Assembly: GCA_034420695.1 (NCBI GenBank) | Contig: DAOULB010000058.1 | Coordinates: 31,629-95,628, forward strand | DNA from: Io17-Chloro-G2 sp034420695 | Lineage (GTDB): Bacteria; Chloroflexota; Dehalococcoidia; Lucifugimonadales; UBA3495 | Reading direction: 5' to 3' | DNA length: 64,000 nucleotides | Shown: in pieces, positions 1 to 6,976 of the stretch | Position numbering within the stretch: position 1 is the first letter of the stretch | Layout: every line of letters begins with the position of its first letter | Program-made: the position numbers and the translations under genes | Notes under the pieces: generated by a model | The model's input: only the letters and a program-made list of their open reading frames with translations | The model's database searches: none | What the model was told of the DNA's origin: nothing

Positions 1-245
1 ATATCTTGCCTCTCTTGGTTATCCAGCATTATGGCGTCTTCAAGGGGAATCCTTCGATAGTGCAAATATGCCTGCTTTCGGAACATGCGCCCGGCGTTAT
101 TTTCAGGGGAACGGAGCATACGGTCCAGATGGACAGCTTTCTCGAACTGCTCTGGTTCGTTTTCCTTGACCTCCAACCAAATGACTAAGTTTCTTGCCCC
201 GCTGGGAATGGGTCGAAACCTCCCCCGGAGTGAAGACAGCTTCAA
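1..245 (-). CDS. partial unknown protein running off the left edge
   Basis: On the minus strand a frame stays open from a stop at 246-248 to the window edge with no ATG. The first usable start is TTG at 243-245. A strong GGGGGAGG ribosome-binding sequence (about 217-224) instead lies 9 bases before an ATT codon. The visible 81 residues are charged and helical, with a hydrophobic start (RNLVIWLEVKE) followed by FEKAVHLDRMLRSPE and FRKQAYLHYRRIPLEDAI. The composition reads like a real protein, but I do not recognise the family. It lies downstream of, and on the same strand as, the TOPRIM gene, so it could be a third member of that operon. Only the N-terminal part is in the window. Confidence 0.4.
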   Translation of the reverse strand, partial: MKLSSLRGRFRPIPSGARNLVIWLEVKENEPEQFEKAVHLDRMLRSPENNAGRMFRKQAYLHYRRIPLEDAIMLDNQERQD

Positions 246-284
246 TCAAGCGTTAGCGTCGCGGTTGATTGGTCATGTCGCGGG

Positions 285-929
285 TCATTCGGGGAAAAAC
301 AGTCTATTCAGCCAGGACGTTAGAGCGTCTGCATGCGGTGCGTTAGCGTCAAGAAACCCCGCTGTGATGGCAGTGCCATAGGGCCTGCCGGGGGAACCTT
401 GCCATGCGAGCCAGGTGTGCATGACTGCCTTGAGCTTATCTTTATCTCTAAACCTCGGGGCGGCAATGCCCTCTACGACTTGGGTGGCATGGTCTATCAA
501 GTCGTCACCATCAGGAACGAGAAAGCGCAAGAAATGCTCTAACTTTCCGCGACTTTGGTTATCGGGCATGATCCAAGCTCCCACTCTTGGCAGAAGCGAG
601 TACCCGGGAGGGTTGAGAATCGTGCCGTCCAAGGCCGCTTGCAGAGGCACATGTTCGTATCCTGCCTTAATTAGATGATCTCTGATGGACTGCCAGCGAC
701 CAGCAGGATTTTTGTCTGCGTCAATGACAACTCCTACAACGTCTCCTTCCTCACTGCTAGCTTTCAGCCGAGTCGAAAAGTCGTCAAGTAGGTCATAGTC
801 ATTTTCGTGCGGTCGCACTTCGTCAAGGTGAGGTATGTCGCGATTACCGCAAATGTGTTTCAGGACATGCTCGTCGTCAGTCCCTTCCACCAAGAGAATT
901 TTCTGGCCAGCCAAGTCAACGTACCTCAA
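285..929 (-). CDS. TOPRIM-fold protein (DUF3226/DUF4435-like), partner of AAA ATPase
   Basis: 214 residues. The N-terminus carries a TOPRIM-type signature: an invariant-looking glutamate in LLVEGTDDEHVL (E15) and a DxD motif in VVIDADKN (D70, D72), the Mg-binding residues of OLD-family nucleases. The C-terminal half (SRGKLEHFLRFLVP and a WLAWQG region) matches the layout of stand-alone DUF3226/DUF4435 proteins. The start codon overlaps the end of the upstream ATPase gene by 14 bases, so the two are translationally coupled. In known PARIS systems an ABC-type ATPase holds a TOPRIM effector and releases it on sensing a phage protein. The same role here is inferred. It could also be a housekeeping OLD-like nuclease pair. 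Confidence 0.72.
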   Translation of the reverse strand: MRYVDLAGQKILLVEGTDDEHVLKHICGNRDIPHLDEVRPHENDYDLLDDFSTRLKASSEEGDVVGVVIDADKNPAGRWQSIRDHLIKAGYEHVPLQAALDGTILNPPGYSLLPRVGAWIMPDNQSRGKLEHFLRFLVPDGDDLIDHATQVVEGIAAPRFRDKDKLKAVMHTWLAWQGSPGRPYGTAITAGFLDANAPHADALTSWLNRLFFPE

Positions 930-2046
930 TATTGTGTCGCGTTGCGACGGCCAGTTCCTGTTCGGCGAACACCGTTGCGAAGATCTTGTCGTACCTGCGA
1001 GTGAGCCTCAAAAGCACTCCCTGTTCGGGAACTTCTTCCGCAGCCTTTTGGAAGGTCTCCACGGCGTCCCAGCTGTGTGAAGTAGCGAAAACTTGGACGT
1101 CCAAATCCTGGGCTAGACGGAATATCATGCGCCAAGCATCTAGTTGAACTGAGTGATGCAGCCCGTTCTCGAATTCGTCAATTAGCAGCAAGCCTCCACG
1201 GGAGTTGACCAATGCCAGAATTATGGCAAACAGCCGGTTCATTCCGTCGCCGAAAGAGCGGAGTGGCACTGGGCGACCGATATGTTCCACTCTTACGAGT
1301 GCCTTTTTTGTTCTGAAGGCACCTTCACCACCAACCATGTTGATTGCAGAAATTCTCGGGTCAATGATTTGCAACGCTTCAATGACTTCATGCTCGCTAG
1401 GGGTTAGTGTAATTTGGTCCCACATCTCCCCCAAGGTCTCCGCCATATCTGTACCGTAGGAGCCAACGAATGTACATGGCATTCGCGGTATGTCAGATGG
1501 CCGAGGACGAAGCCCTCGACGCGTACGGGACTGCCTATGCAAGGAATCTAGGGTCAAAATTAGCCTTCTCTCTTCAGTTTGTGCAACCAACGCGGCCACT
1601 AGTTCGCGTTCCCCAAATAGATCTTCTTGTCCTGGGAGCAATCTTCGACTACCGTCTGAATCAGTATGCTCGACGAACCATTCGACCCATAAGCTCAATT
1701 TCATACCGCGTGATTTTCCGCTGGTAGAGATTAGGATTGAGCCAATATCATCAGCGATTTTAGGGAATCCGTGGAACAACACGGAAGAGTGGAACATGGT
1801 TTCTGTATCATATGGCCGATCATGTTCATCCATTCCCCACACATATTCATCTCGACTTGCAAGGACACTATGCAAGACATGTGCGGCGGCATTTTGCGTA
1901 TGAATTCGCAAAGCTTCCAAAACCGAGGACTTCCCGGTGTTATTCTTCCCCGTTATCAGCGTTACGCGGCCCAATTGCGGGATTGAAAGGTCCTTGATTC
2001 CGCGAAATCCCTGTATCTGCAAATCTGGATAGTGCAAGTCACTCAT
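916..2046 (-). CDS. AAA/ABC-type ATPase (AAA_15/AAA_21, OLD/PARIS AriA-like)
   Basis: 376 residues, soluble. Motifs in order are Walker A GKNNTGKS (33-40), an ABC-like signature SFGDG (264-268), Walker B LLLIDE (286-291) with the catalytic Glu, and a switch His in ATSH (321-324). The N-terminal IQGFRGIKDL is the usual start of RecF/OLD-type ATPases. The roughly 200 residues between Walker A and the signature have no coiled-coil hook, unlike SMC or Rad50. AAGGGAT lies 8-9 bases before the ATG. It overlaps the TOPRIM gene downstream, so the pair looks like a two-gene operon of OLD, Gabija or PARIS type. PARIS AriA is the closest architectural match by size and by the separate TOPRIM partner. 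Confidence 0.75.
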   Translation of the reverse strand: MSDLHYPDLQIQGFRGIKDLSIPQLGRVTLITGKNNTGKSSVLEALRIHTQNAAAHVLHSVLASRDEYVWGMDEHDRPYDTETMFHSSVLFHGFPKIADDIGSILISTSGKSRGMKLSLWVEWFVEHTDSDGSRRLLPGQEDLFGERELVAALVAQTEERRLILTLDSLHRQSRTRRGLRPRPSDIPRMPCTFVGSYGTDMAETLGEMWDQITLTPSEHEVIEALQIIDPRISAINMVGGEGAFRTKKALVRVEHIGRPVPLRSFGDGMNRLFAIILALVNSRGGLLLIDEFENGLHHSVQLDAWRMIFRLAQDLDVQVFATSHSWDAVETFQKAAEEVPEQGVLLRLTRRYDKIFATVFAEQELAVATRHNIEVR

Positions 2047-2147
2047 GGTTTTTTATCCCTTGTACGCCTCCGTACTAAGGGTCTCCTAGGCTCTCTGTGA
2101 CATTTTTCGCCTTCACCGCCGTTATATGATACTCCACAACTCGTTCC

Positions 2148-2993
2148 CTAGTTCCAATTCCATGACCCTGCATGATCAACTTCGCAGATGAGGATTTCTC
2201 TCCCCGTCCGGAGAGTTTTTGCCACTAGGCGCGACAAGTCTGGGACGGGCTGCAGGCCCCCACCCGTAGGACACACGTCCAGCAGGGGGCAGCCGGGGCA
2301 GCGGGGGGTCTTGGCGCACGTGTCTTTGGCGTGGCGGTCCAGCAGGGCGTGGAATTCCTGGAAGGTCTCGACGTCGGGGGGCAGGTTGTGGTGGAAGAGG
2401 TCTTGAATCTCGGAGTAGGTTGCCTTGTCCGGGTCTTCAAGCATACCCAGCCGGTGCAGGATGCGGCGGGTGTAGGCGTCGATGACGAAAGAGGGCTTGT
2501 TGGCGGCGTAGAGGAGTATGTCGTCGGCGGTCTCGGGGCCGATGCCGTGGATGGAGAGCAACTGGGAACGAAGGGGAGCGGTTTCCTGGGCTAGAAAGGC
2601 CTCCAAGCTTCCATCGCTTGAGCTTCCTTCCTCTATGTTTCCTTGCTCCAGGTTCCCAACGTGGTGTTCGGCCAGATAGGCGGCGAAGGCCTTGAGCTTC
2701 CGGGCTTTGGCATTGTAGTAGCCACTGGGACGAATGATTTGGGCCAGTTCGTCCTGGGGAGTCCGGTGGATGGCCGCCAGGGAGAAGCAATCATTGGCCT
2801 TCAGGTTGGCCAGGGCAAGTTCGACGTTTTTCCAGGAGGCCGATTGGGTCAGGATTGCCCCGATGACGACGTCGGTGGGGCCGTCGCCGGGCCACCAGCC
2901 TTGGGGGCCGTAGGCTTGGTATAACCGCCGGTACAGCTCCCGGAGACGGTCCCCCAAGGCCGGACCGGGCGGTGTTGGGTCGTGGGGCGGCAT
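2148..2993 (-). CDS. endonuclease III-like HhH-GPD DNA glycosylase with Fe-S loop
   Basis: 281 residues. The HhH-GPD fold is seen as TDVVIGAILTQSASWKNVELAL (helical N-part, split here only in reading), the helix-hairpin-helix IHGIGPETADDILLY and the catalytic aspartate in VIDAYTRR. A C-terminal Fe-S cluster loop has four cysteines with spacing C-x5-C-x2-C-x5-C (CAKTPRC...C...C), one residue shorter than in E. coli Nth. The lysine that gives Nth its lyase activity is replaced by Glu (GPETAD instead of GxKTA). It is therefore more likely a monofunctional base-excision glycosylase of the MagIII/alkylation type than a true Nth. It is followed 16 bases on by sfsA upstream on the same strand. Confidence 0.8.
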   Translation of the reverse strand: MPPHDPTPPGPALGDRLRELYRRLYQAYGPQGWWPGDGPTDVVIGAILTQSASWKNVELALANLKANDCFSLAAIHRTPQDELAQIIRPSGYYNAKARKLKAFAAYLAEHHVGNLEQGNIEEGSSSDGSLEAFLAQETAPLRSQLLSIHGIGPETADDILLYAANKPSFVIDAYTRRILHRLGMLEDPDKATYSEIQDLFHHNLPPDVETFQEFHALLDRHAKDTCAKTPRCPGCPLLDVCPTGGGLQPVPDLSRLVAKTLRTGREILICEVDHAGSWNWN

Positions 2994-3009
2994 TGAGCGT
3001 TAACTCTGG

Positions 3010-3783
3010 TCAGCGGACGGGCCGGACCGGGCAGTCCAGCGGGGGCAGGACTATGGGAATCCGGTCGGCAAGCTCTATTTCTTCCAGGCTGACCCGGCAG
3101 CGGTAGGCAAAGGCTTCCACCCCGGCGGCCAGGGCTTGGCGTAAGGCTACGGCAAATTCGGGGTCGGCCGGGTCGTTGGGCGAAAGGCGGCGGGCATCGG
3201 CCCTCTGCACCACGAAGATAACCGCCGCCCGGTTTCCGGTTGCCACGGCCTTGGCCAAGCTGCCCAAGTGCTTCACCCCGCGAGAGGTGGGAGCGTCGGG
3301 GAAGAGACCGGTGCCGGACTCGACCAAGGTCACCGACTTGGTCTCTATGTAACACTTGGAGGGCATCCCCGAAGCAGGTGGTCCTTCCAGAAGGAAGTCC
3401 AGCCGGCTCTCGCCGAAGGTGGCTTCGGGCTTTATTGCCGGGTAGCCGCTGAAGTCCGGCAACGCCCCCTTATGCAGGGCCTCTTTCACCAAAGCGTTGG
3501 GGAGCCGGGCGTCCGCCGAGGACAGCACCCTTCGGTTCGCCGTTCCCGGCGCCGTTCCATTCTCCGTTTCAAGTTCCACCAAGGCCAAGTCGTAGCTGGT
3601 CTTGCGGTGTTCCCCCGGGCGGTGTTTCAGCCAGACCCGGAAGCCCGGAACCAGCAGTTCCCGCATCCGCCCGGAGTTGGCGACGTGGCACAACTCTTCC
3701 CGGCCTTCGACCTCCACCCTGGCGGCGAAGCGGTTCAGCCGCTCCAGGAAGGTCGCTTCCACCAAGTCGCCGCCCAAGTCCAC
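3010..3783 (-). CDS. sfsA: DNA/RNA nuclease SfsA family protein
   Basis: 257 residues from the chosen start. The SfsA hallmarks are present: VEATFLERLNRFAARVEV, the H(V)ANSGRMRELL strand-turn, RLDFLLEG and the nuclease-like IETKSVTL, where the E-x-K of a PD-(D/E)xK core sits. SfsA proteins bind DNA and cleave nucleic acids; the old name (sugar fermentation stimulation) is historical. The frame is open up to an ATG at 3876, but those 31 extra residues are Trp/Pro-rich and not family-like. A GTG at 3783 has AAGGGAGG six bases upstream and gives a normal family length, so it is preferred. It is divergent from the hicBA promoter. Confidence 0.85.
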   Translation of the reverse strand: MDLGGDLVEATFLERLNRFAARVEVEGREELCHVANSGRMRELLVPGFRVWLKHRPGEHRKTSYDLALVELETENGTAPGTANRRVLSSADARLPNALVKEALHKGALPDFSGYPAIKPEATFGESRLDFLLEGPPASGMPSKCYIETKSVTLVESGTGLFPDAPTSRGVKHLGSLAKAVATGNRAAVIFVVQRADARRLSPNDPADPEFAVALRQALAAGVEAFAYRCRVSLEEIELADRIPIVLPPLDCPVRPVR

Positions 3784-3922
3784 CGGCGCCCTCCCTTGCC
3801 AAGGTTCGAATTGAGGCCATGTTAGCAACCCGGTGTTCGGTGGGCAAACAGTCCAAATTTTTACGCCCCAAGCCAACCTTGGTTCACAACAGGGAATCCA
3901 CAGTAACGGCTTGCGTTTCAGA

Positions 3923-3950
3923 TTGACCCGCCGAGGCCTTAACGTATAAT
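3923..3950 (+). promoter_or_regulatory. sigma-70-type promoter of hicBA
   Basis: TTGACC at 3923-3928 and a perfect TATAAT at 3945-3950, separated by 16 bases. The predicted transcript would start near 3957, only about ten bases before the hicB ATG, so the leader is very short. Confidence 0.7.
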
Positions 3951-3967
3951 TGAGCGGGGTGACGGTT

Positions 3968-4237
3968 ATGCTGACCTATCAGGCTACGTTTAAATACTTG
4001 GATAAAGGGGTCCACGCCGAAGTGGTGGATTTCCCCGGGGTCATAACTTGGGGAGTTGACTTGGAGGAGGCTCGCCGGCTGTTGGGCAGCGCCTTGGTTG
4101 ATATGGCAGAGACCAACCTGCTTAGGGGGGAGCCGCTGCCTCTGCCGAATCCTGCCGTTTCCGGACCTGAGGCCGATTTGGAGGAGCCGATCTACCTCGT
4201 GATGCAGTCGGCATCCAGAGTTGCGCCAGCGGCCTAA
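3968..4237 (+). CDS. hicB: HicB-type antitoxin
   Basis: 89 residues from ATG 3968; TTG 3950 and GTG 3959 are in frame but fall inside or right at the promoter. The protein has the partial RNase H-like fold of HicB: a beta strand YQATFKYLDKG, then HAEVVDFPGVITWGVDLEEARRLL, the usual 'FPG..T.G...EEA' pattern that follows the toxin-binding sheet. There is no C-terminal helix-turn-helix, only a short acidic tail with an LPLPNP linker. It is expected to bind and block the downstream HicA mRNA interferase and, with it, to repress the promoter. Antitoxin-first order; the gap to hicA is 12 bases. Confidence 0.8.
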   Translation: MLTYQATFKYLDKGVHAEVVDFPGVITWGVDLEEARRLLGSALVDMAETNLLRGEPLPLPNPAVSGPEADLEEPIYLVMQSASRVAPAA

Positions 4238-4249
4238 GGATAAGGCCTC

Positions 4250-4450
4250 ATGCGAAGGCGTGAGCTGCTGCATTATCTCCGCCAACATGGTTGTCAATTC
4301 GTGAGGGAGGGCGGGGACCATACTATCTGGGAAAATCCGCAAGCGAACCGGAAAACCTCTATTCCGCGCCACCGGGAAATCCACTTGTATACCGCAAGGC
4401 GAATCTGCCAGCAGCTATCCGTTCCCCCGATTGGCAATTCCAATAGTTAA
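4250..4450 (+). CDS. hicA: HicA mRNA interferase toxin
   Basis: 66 residues with a double-stranded RNA-binding-like fold. The key sequence is GCQFVREGGDHTIWENP, in which the histidine after Gly-Gly-Asp is the catalytic residue of HicA/YcfA toxins. It is followed by RKTSIPRHREI, the second conserved strand and turn. HicA cleaves mRNA and tmRNA independently of the ribosome when freed from HicB. It sits 12 bases after hicB in one operon. All family residues seem intact, so the pair is probably functional. Confidence 0.85.
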   Translation: MRRRELLHYLRQHGCQFVREGGDHTIWENPQANRKTSIPRHREIHLYTARRICQQLSVPPIGNSNS

Positions 4451-4488
4451 GCCGCACCGCCGCCAACCATGCGGCCCGGAGGTCAGCC

Positions 4489-5325
4489 TTGCCAACCTTC
4501 CTGGAGCGGTTCGACCGGGCCATCGAGTTGACCCGCAGCTTGGTCTGCGTTGGACTGGACGTCTATCCTGACCTGCTGCCGGTCTCGGACGCCGGTGAGT
4601 TCAACCGGGCCATCGTGGATGCCACGGCGGACTTGGCCTGCGCCTACAAGCCCAACCTGGCCTACTATGAAGCTATGGGAGCAGCCGGGCTGGAAGCCTT
4701 GCAACGGACCGTGGAACACATCCGCTCCCGGGCCCCCGACGCCCTGCTGATAGGTGACGCCAAGCGGGGCGACATGGGCGGCTCCAGCGAGGGCTACGCC
4801 AAGGCAATGTTCCAAGTGTGGCAATTCGATGCGGTGACCATCAACCCCTGGGGCGGGCGGGACTCGGTGCTGCCCTTCCTGGAGGACCCGGCAAGGGGCG
4901 CCTTCCTCTGGTGCCGGGGCTCCAACCCGGGCTCGGCGGACCTGCAGGACCTGGAGGTGGTTGGACGCGACGGGAATATGCCCCTCTACCAGCACTTGGC
5001 CTTGTCCTCCCTTGAGTGGAGTGCCGAGGGCAACTTGGGCTTGGTGGTGGGCGCCACCTACCCGGAACAGCTCAGTACCGTCAGGCAGTGCTGCCCCGGC
5101 GTCCCTTTCCTGATTCCCGGAATAGGGGCCCAAGGAGGTGACTTGGAAGAAGCCGTGCGCCGGGGGGTGGACGCCAGGGGGCGCCGGGCGGTGATAAGCT
5201 CATCCAGGGGCATCATTTATGCTTCCGGCGGGCCGGATTTCGCCGAGGCCGCCCGGAAGGAGACCGCCCGGTTACGGGAGGCAATCAACGGCATACTGGA
5301 AGCCGGAGGCCAAGGATGGCCCTGA
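4489..5325 (+). CDS. pyrF: orotidine 5'-phosphate decarboxylase, type 2
   Basis: 278 residues; TTG start with CGGAGG about 8 bases upstream. It converts OMP to UMP, the last step of de novo UMP synthesis, in the cytoplasm. The motifs are VGLDVYPDLLP near the N-terminus, the catalytic DAKRGD (lysine and aspartates), then GATYPEQL and a phosphate-binding SSSRGIIYAS loop near the C-terminus. The length and DAKRGD context fit the type 2 (longer) subfamily common in actinobacteria and Chloroflexota. It is separated from the main pyr operon at 7968-16148. The last 10 bases overlap the DUF951 gene. Confidence 0.93.
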   Translation: MPTFLERFDRAIELTRSLVCVGLDVYPDLLPVSDAGEFNRAIVDATADLACAYKPNLAYYEAMGAAGLEALQRTVEHIRSRAPDALLIGDAKRGDMGGSSEGYAKAMFQVWQFDAVTINPWGGRDSVLPFLEDPARGAFLWCRGSNPGSADLQDLEVVGRDGNMPLYQHLALSSLEWSAEGNLGLVVGATYPEQLSTVRQCCPGVPFLIPGIGAQGGDLEEAVRRGVDARGRRAVISSSRGIIYASGGPDFAEAARKETARLREAINGILEAGGQGWP

Positions 5326-5522
5326 CGCTGCGATCCGGAGACATGGTGCGGTTGAAGAAGGCCCATCCCTGCGGCGGCTACCGGTGGCAGGTGGGACGGC
5401 TGGGAGCCGACATTGGACTGACCTGTATGACCTGCGGGCGGCACATACTGGCGGCGCGGTCCTATTTGGAGCGGCGGGTCAGGGAAGTGATTCCCAGGGA
5501 AGAAACGGCAGACCCACTTTAG
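5316..5522 (+). CDS. DUF951 family protein
   Basis: 68 residues, overlapping the end of pyrF by 10 bases and so co-translated with it. The pattern SGDMVRLKKAHPCGGYRWQV, then DIGLTCMTCGRHILAARS, with three cysteines (HPCGG and CMTCG), is the DUF951 signature: a small beta-rich protein probably stabilised by zinc. Family members are widespread in Firmicutes and Chloroflexi; the biochemical role is unknown. Confidence 0.85.
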   Translation: MALTLRSGDMVRLKKAHPCGGYRWQVGRLGADIGLTCMTCGRHILAARSYLERRVREVIPREETADPL

Positions 5523-5566
5523 CCCAAGGCCGGTAGCCCTGGGCTGCGGCCTCCTGGCGCAGCCGG

Positions 5567-6502
5567 TCAGTCGGCTGGGAGCGTCACCTCGTCGCGATCC
5601 CAGTCCAGCATTTCCGCGTGATAACCGCGCAGTTCGTCAGACATGGTCTCGATGAAGTTCCGCACCGCCCTTCCCAGGAACTTGCCCTTGAGGGTGCAGA
5701 TGCCGATGACGGAAGACTCAAACAGGTGGTCCAGCCGGACTACCCCCAGTTTGTCGTGGTCTTCCTGGTGGAGAGTGAAGTCGCTGCAGATGGCCACCCC
5801 CATGCCGATTTCCACGTAGCGCTTGATGGACTCGGTGTCGTCCAAGGCCAGCACAATCTCGCAGGGAATCCCCTGCCCCTTGAGCACCTGCTCGACCTTC
5901 TGACGGGTGAGGCTCTCCGGGCCGGAGAGAATCAGGGGGAAGGCGGCGATGTCCTGGAGCGTCGGCGTGGGGGCGGTCAGCAAAGGATGATTGGGCGGGG
6001 TCATGAGGACTACGTTGTACTCGAAGAGCTCCTTGAACTCCAGGCTGAAGTCGTCCCCGGGGGGAGGCGAGCAGAAGCCCAAGTCTACTTCGCCGGATTT
6101 TACCAACTGGATCAGCGGGGAGTAGCTGCGGGCGAGGAGGCGGATTCGCACGTCGGGGTAAGTCTCCCGGAAGGACTGAATTCCCCGGGGCAGGTGGTGC
6201 ATCACCAAGTCGGGGTAGGCCCCGATGGTGAAGGAGCCCCGCCGTTCCGAATAGTCCATCTGGGTCTTCAGGGTGTCCACCGACGTAACCACCGGGGTGA
6301 CCAGTTCGAGCAGGGTTATGCCTTCGGAGGTCAGTTGAATGGGACGCTTGATCCGGTCGAAGAGGGTTATACCAAACTCCGATTCCAGCTTCCGCAGGTG
6401 AGTGGTCACGGTGGGCTGGCCCAGTTCCAGGGAGCGCGCGGCCTTGGAGACGCTGCGCAGCCGGGCCACGTGGTAGAAACTAATCAGTTCCCGCAGTTCC
6501 AA
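5567..6502 (-). CDS. LysR family transcriptional regulator (CysB/Cbl-like)
   Basis: 311 residues. The N-terminal winged helix-turn-helix is typical (ELISFYHVARLRSVSKAAR... QPTVTTHLRKLE), followed by the periplasmic-binding-protein-like effector domain (roughly 90-300) with GSFTIGAYPDLVMHHLP and VKSGEVDLGFCSPP. Start is TTG with GAGGGA about 8 bases upstream. It is transcribed away from the ferredoxin and ornithine cyclodeaminase-like genes, the standard layout for LysR control of a divergent target. A perfect 10-base inverted repeat in the gap is the likely operator. The effector is unknown. Confidence 0.88.
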   Translation of the reverse strand: MELRELISFYHVARLRSVSKAARSLELGQPTVTTHLRKLESEFGITLFDRIKRPIQLTSEGITLLELVTPVVTSVDTLKTQMDYSERRGSFTIGAYPDLVMHHLPRGIQSFRETYPDVRIRLLARSYSPLIQLVKSGEVDLGFCSPPPGDDFSLEFKELFEYNVVLMTPPNHPLLTAPTPTLQDIAAFPLILSGPESLTRQKVEQVLKGQGIPCEIVLALDDTESIKRYVEIGMGVAICSDFTLHQEDHDKLGVVRLDHLFESSVIGICTLKGKFLGRAVRNFIETMSDELRGYHAEMLDWDRDEVTLPAD

Positions 6503-6558
6503 CGGATAATCCCTCGGCCATTTCCTTACGTAATTTTTAATATTATATATTATCCGTT
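6501..6558. promoter_or_regulatory. 10-base inverted repeat, candidate LysR operator
   Basis: AACGGATAAT (6501-6510) is the exact reverse complement of ATTATCCGTT (6549-6558). The arms are 38 bases apart, with a very AT-rich stretch between them, in the intergenic region next to the lysR start. LysR proteins bind paired sites across such divergent promoters. The regulator link is inferred. Confidence 0.5.
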
Positions 6559-6563
6559 ATTGC

Positions 6564-6593
6564 TTGACAAAATATCTTGCTGGATTTGAGAAT
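6564..6593 (+). promoter_or_regulatory. candidate promoter of the ferredoxin gene
   Basis: A perfect TTGACA at 6564-6569 with GAGAAT (4 of 6) at 6588-6593, spacer 18. It lies directly after the inverted repeat and about 50 bases before the ferredoxin ATG, so a LysR protein bound to the repeat would contact polymerase here. Confidence 0.4.
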
Positions 6594-6643
6594 AAAGCCC
6601 CGGCCGAAAACATTGCACCCCTTTCGCTAGAGAATGGATTCGG

Positions 6644-6883
6644 ATGCCTTACGTGATAACCGAACCCTGCATTGGGGTTAAAGATGCAACGTGTGTAGAG
6701 GTGTGTCCTGTCGATTGCATCCTTACCACCGATGCAGACGACCAGTACTACATCGATCCGGAAACTTGCATCGACTGTTCCTACTGTGTGTCGGTCTGCC
6801 CGGTAAACGCCATTTTCGACGAGTTCGCCGTGCCTTCGGAGTGGCGCCACTACATCCGCAAGAACCGGGACTACTTCAAGTAG
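6644..6883 (+). CDS. 7Fe/8Fe-type ferredoxin
   Basis: 79 residues, a two-cluster bacterial ferredoxin. The first cluster motif is PCIGVKDATCVEVCPVDC (C-x7-C-x3-CP-x2-C), typical of a 3Fe-4S/4Fe-4S FdxA-like protein. The second is CIDCSYCVSVCP, a normal C-x2-C-x2-C-x3-CP set. It ends with a basic SEWRHYIRKNRDYFK tail. It carries electrons in the cytoplasm. Its partner is unknown; the neighbouring gene 93 bases downstream is an ornithine cyclodeaminase-like oxidoreductase, which does not need a ferredoxin, so co-regulation rather than direct partnership is likely. Confidence 0.9.
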   Translation: MPYVITEPCIGVKDATCVEVCPVDCILTTDADDQYYIDPETCIDCSYCVSVCPVNAIFDEFAVPSEWRHYIRKNRDYFK

Positions 6884-6976
6884 GTTCCCGCCTCCCCGGC
6901 CCTTCCATCCGCCCCGGCAACGAGAGACCAGGACTTGCCCCAGGACTAATCCCAGGAATGACGGGAGTAGAAAGTT

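Noticed and set aside
5618..6589. Long plus-strand frame opposite the LysR gene
   Set aside because: It is antisense to a clear LysR protein; high-GC genes give long mirror frames. The translation is low in hydrophobic core pattern and rich in Gly/His/Gln.
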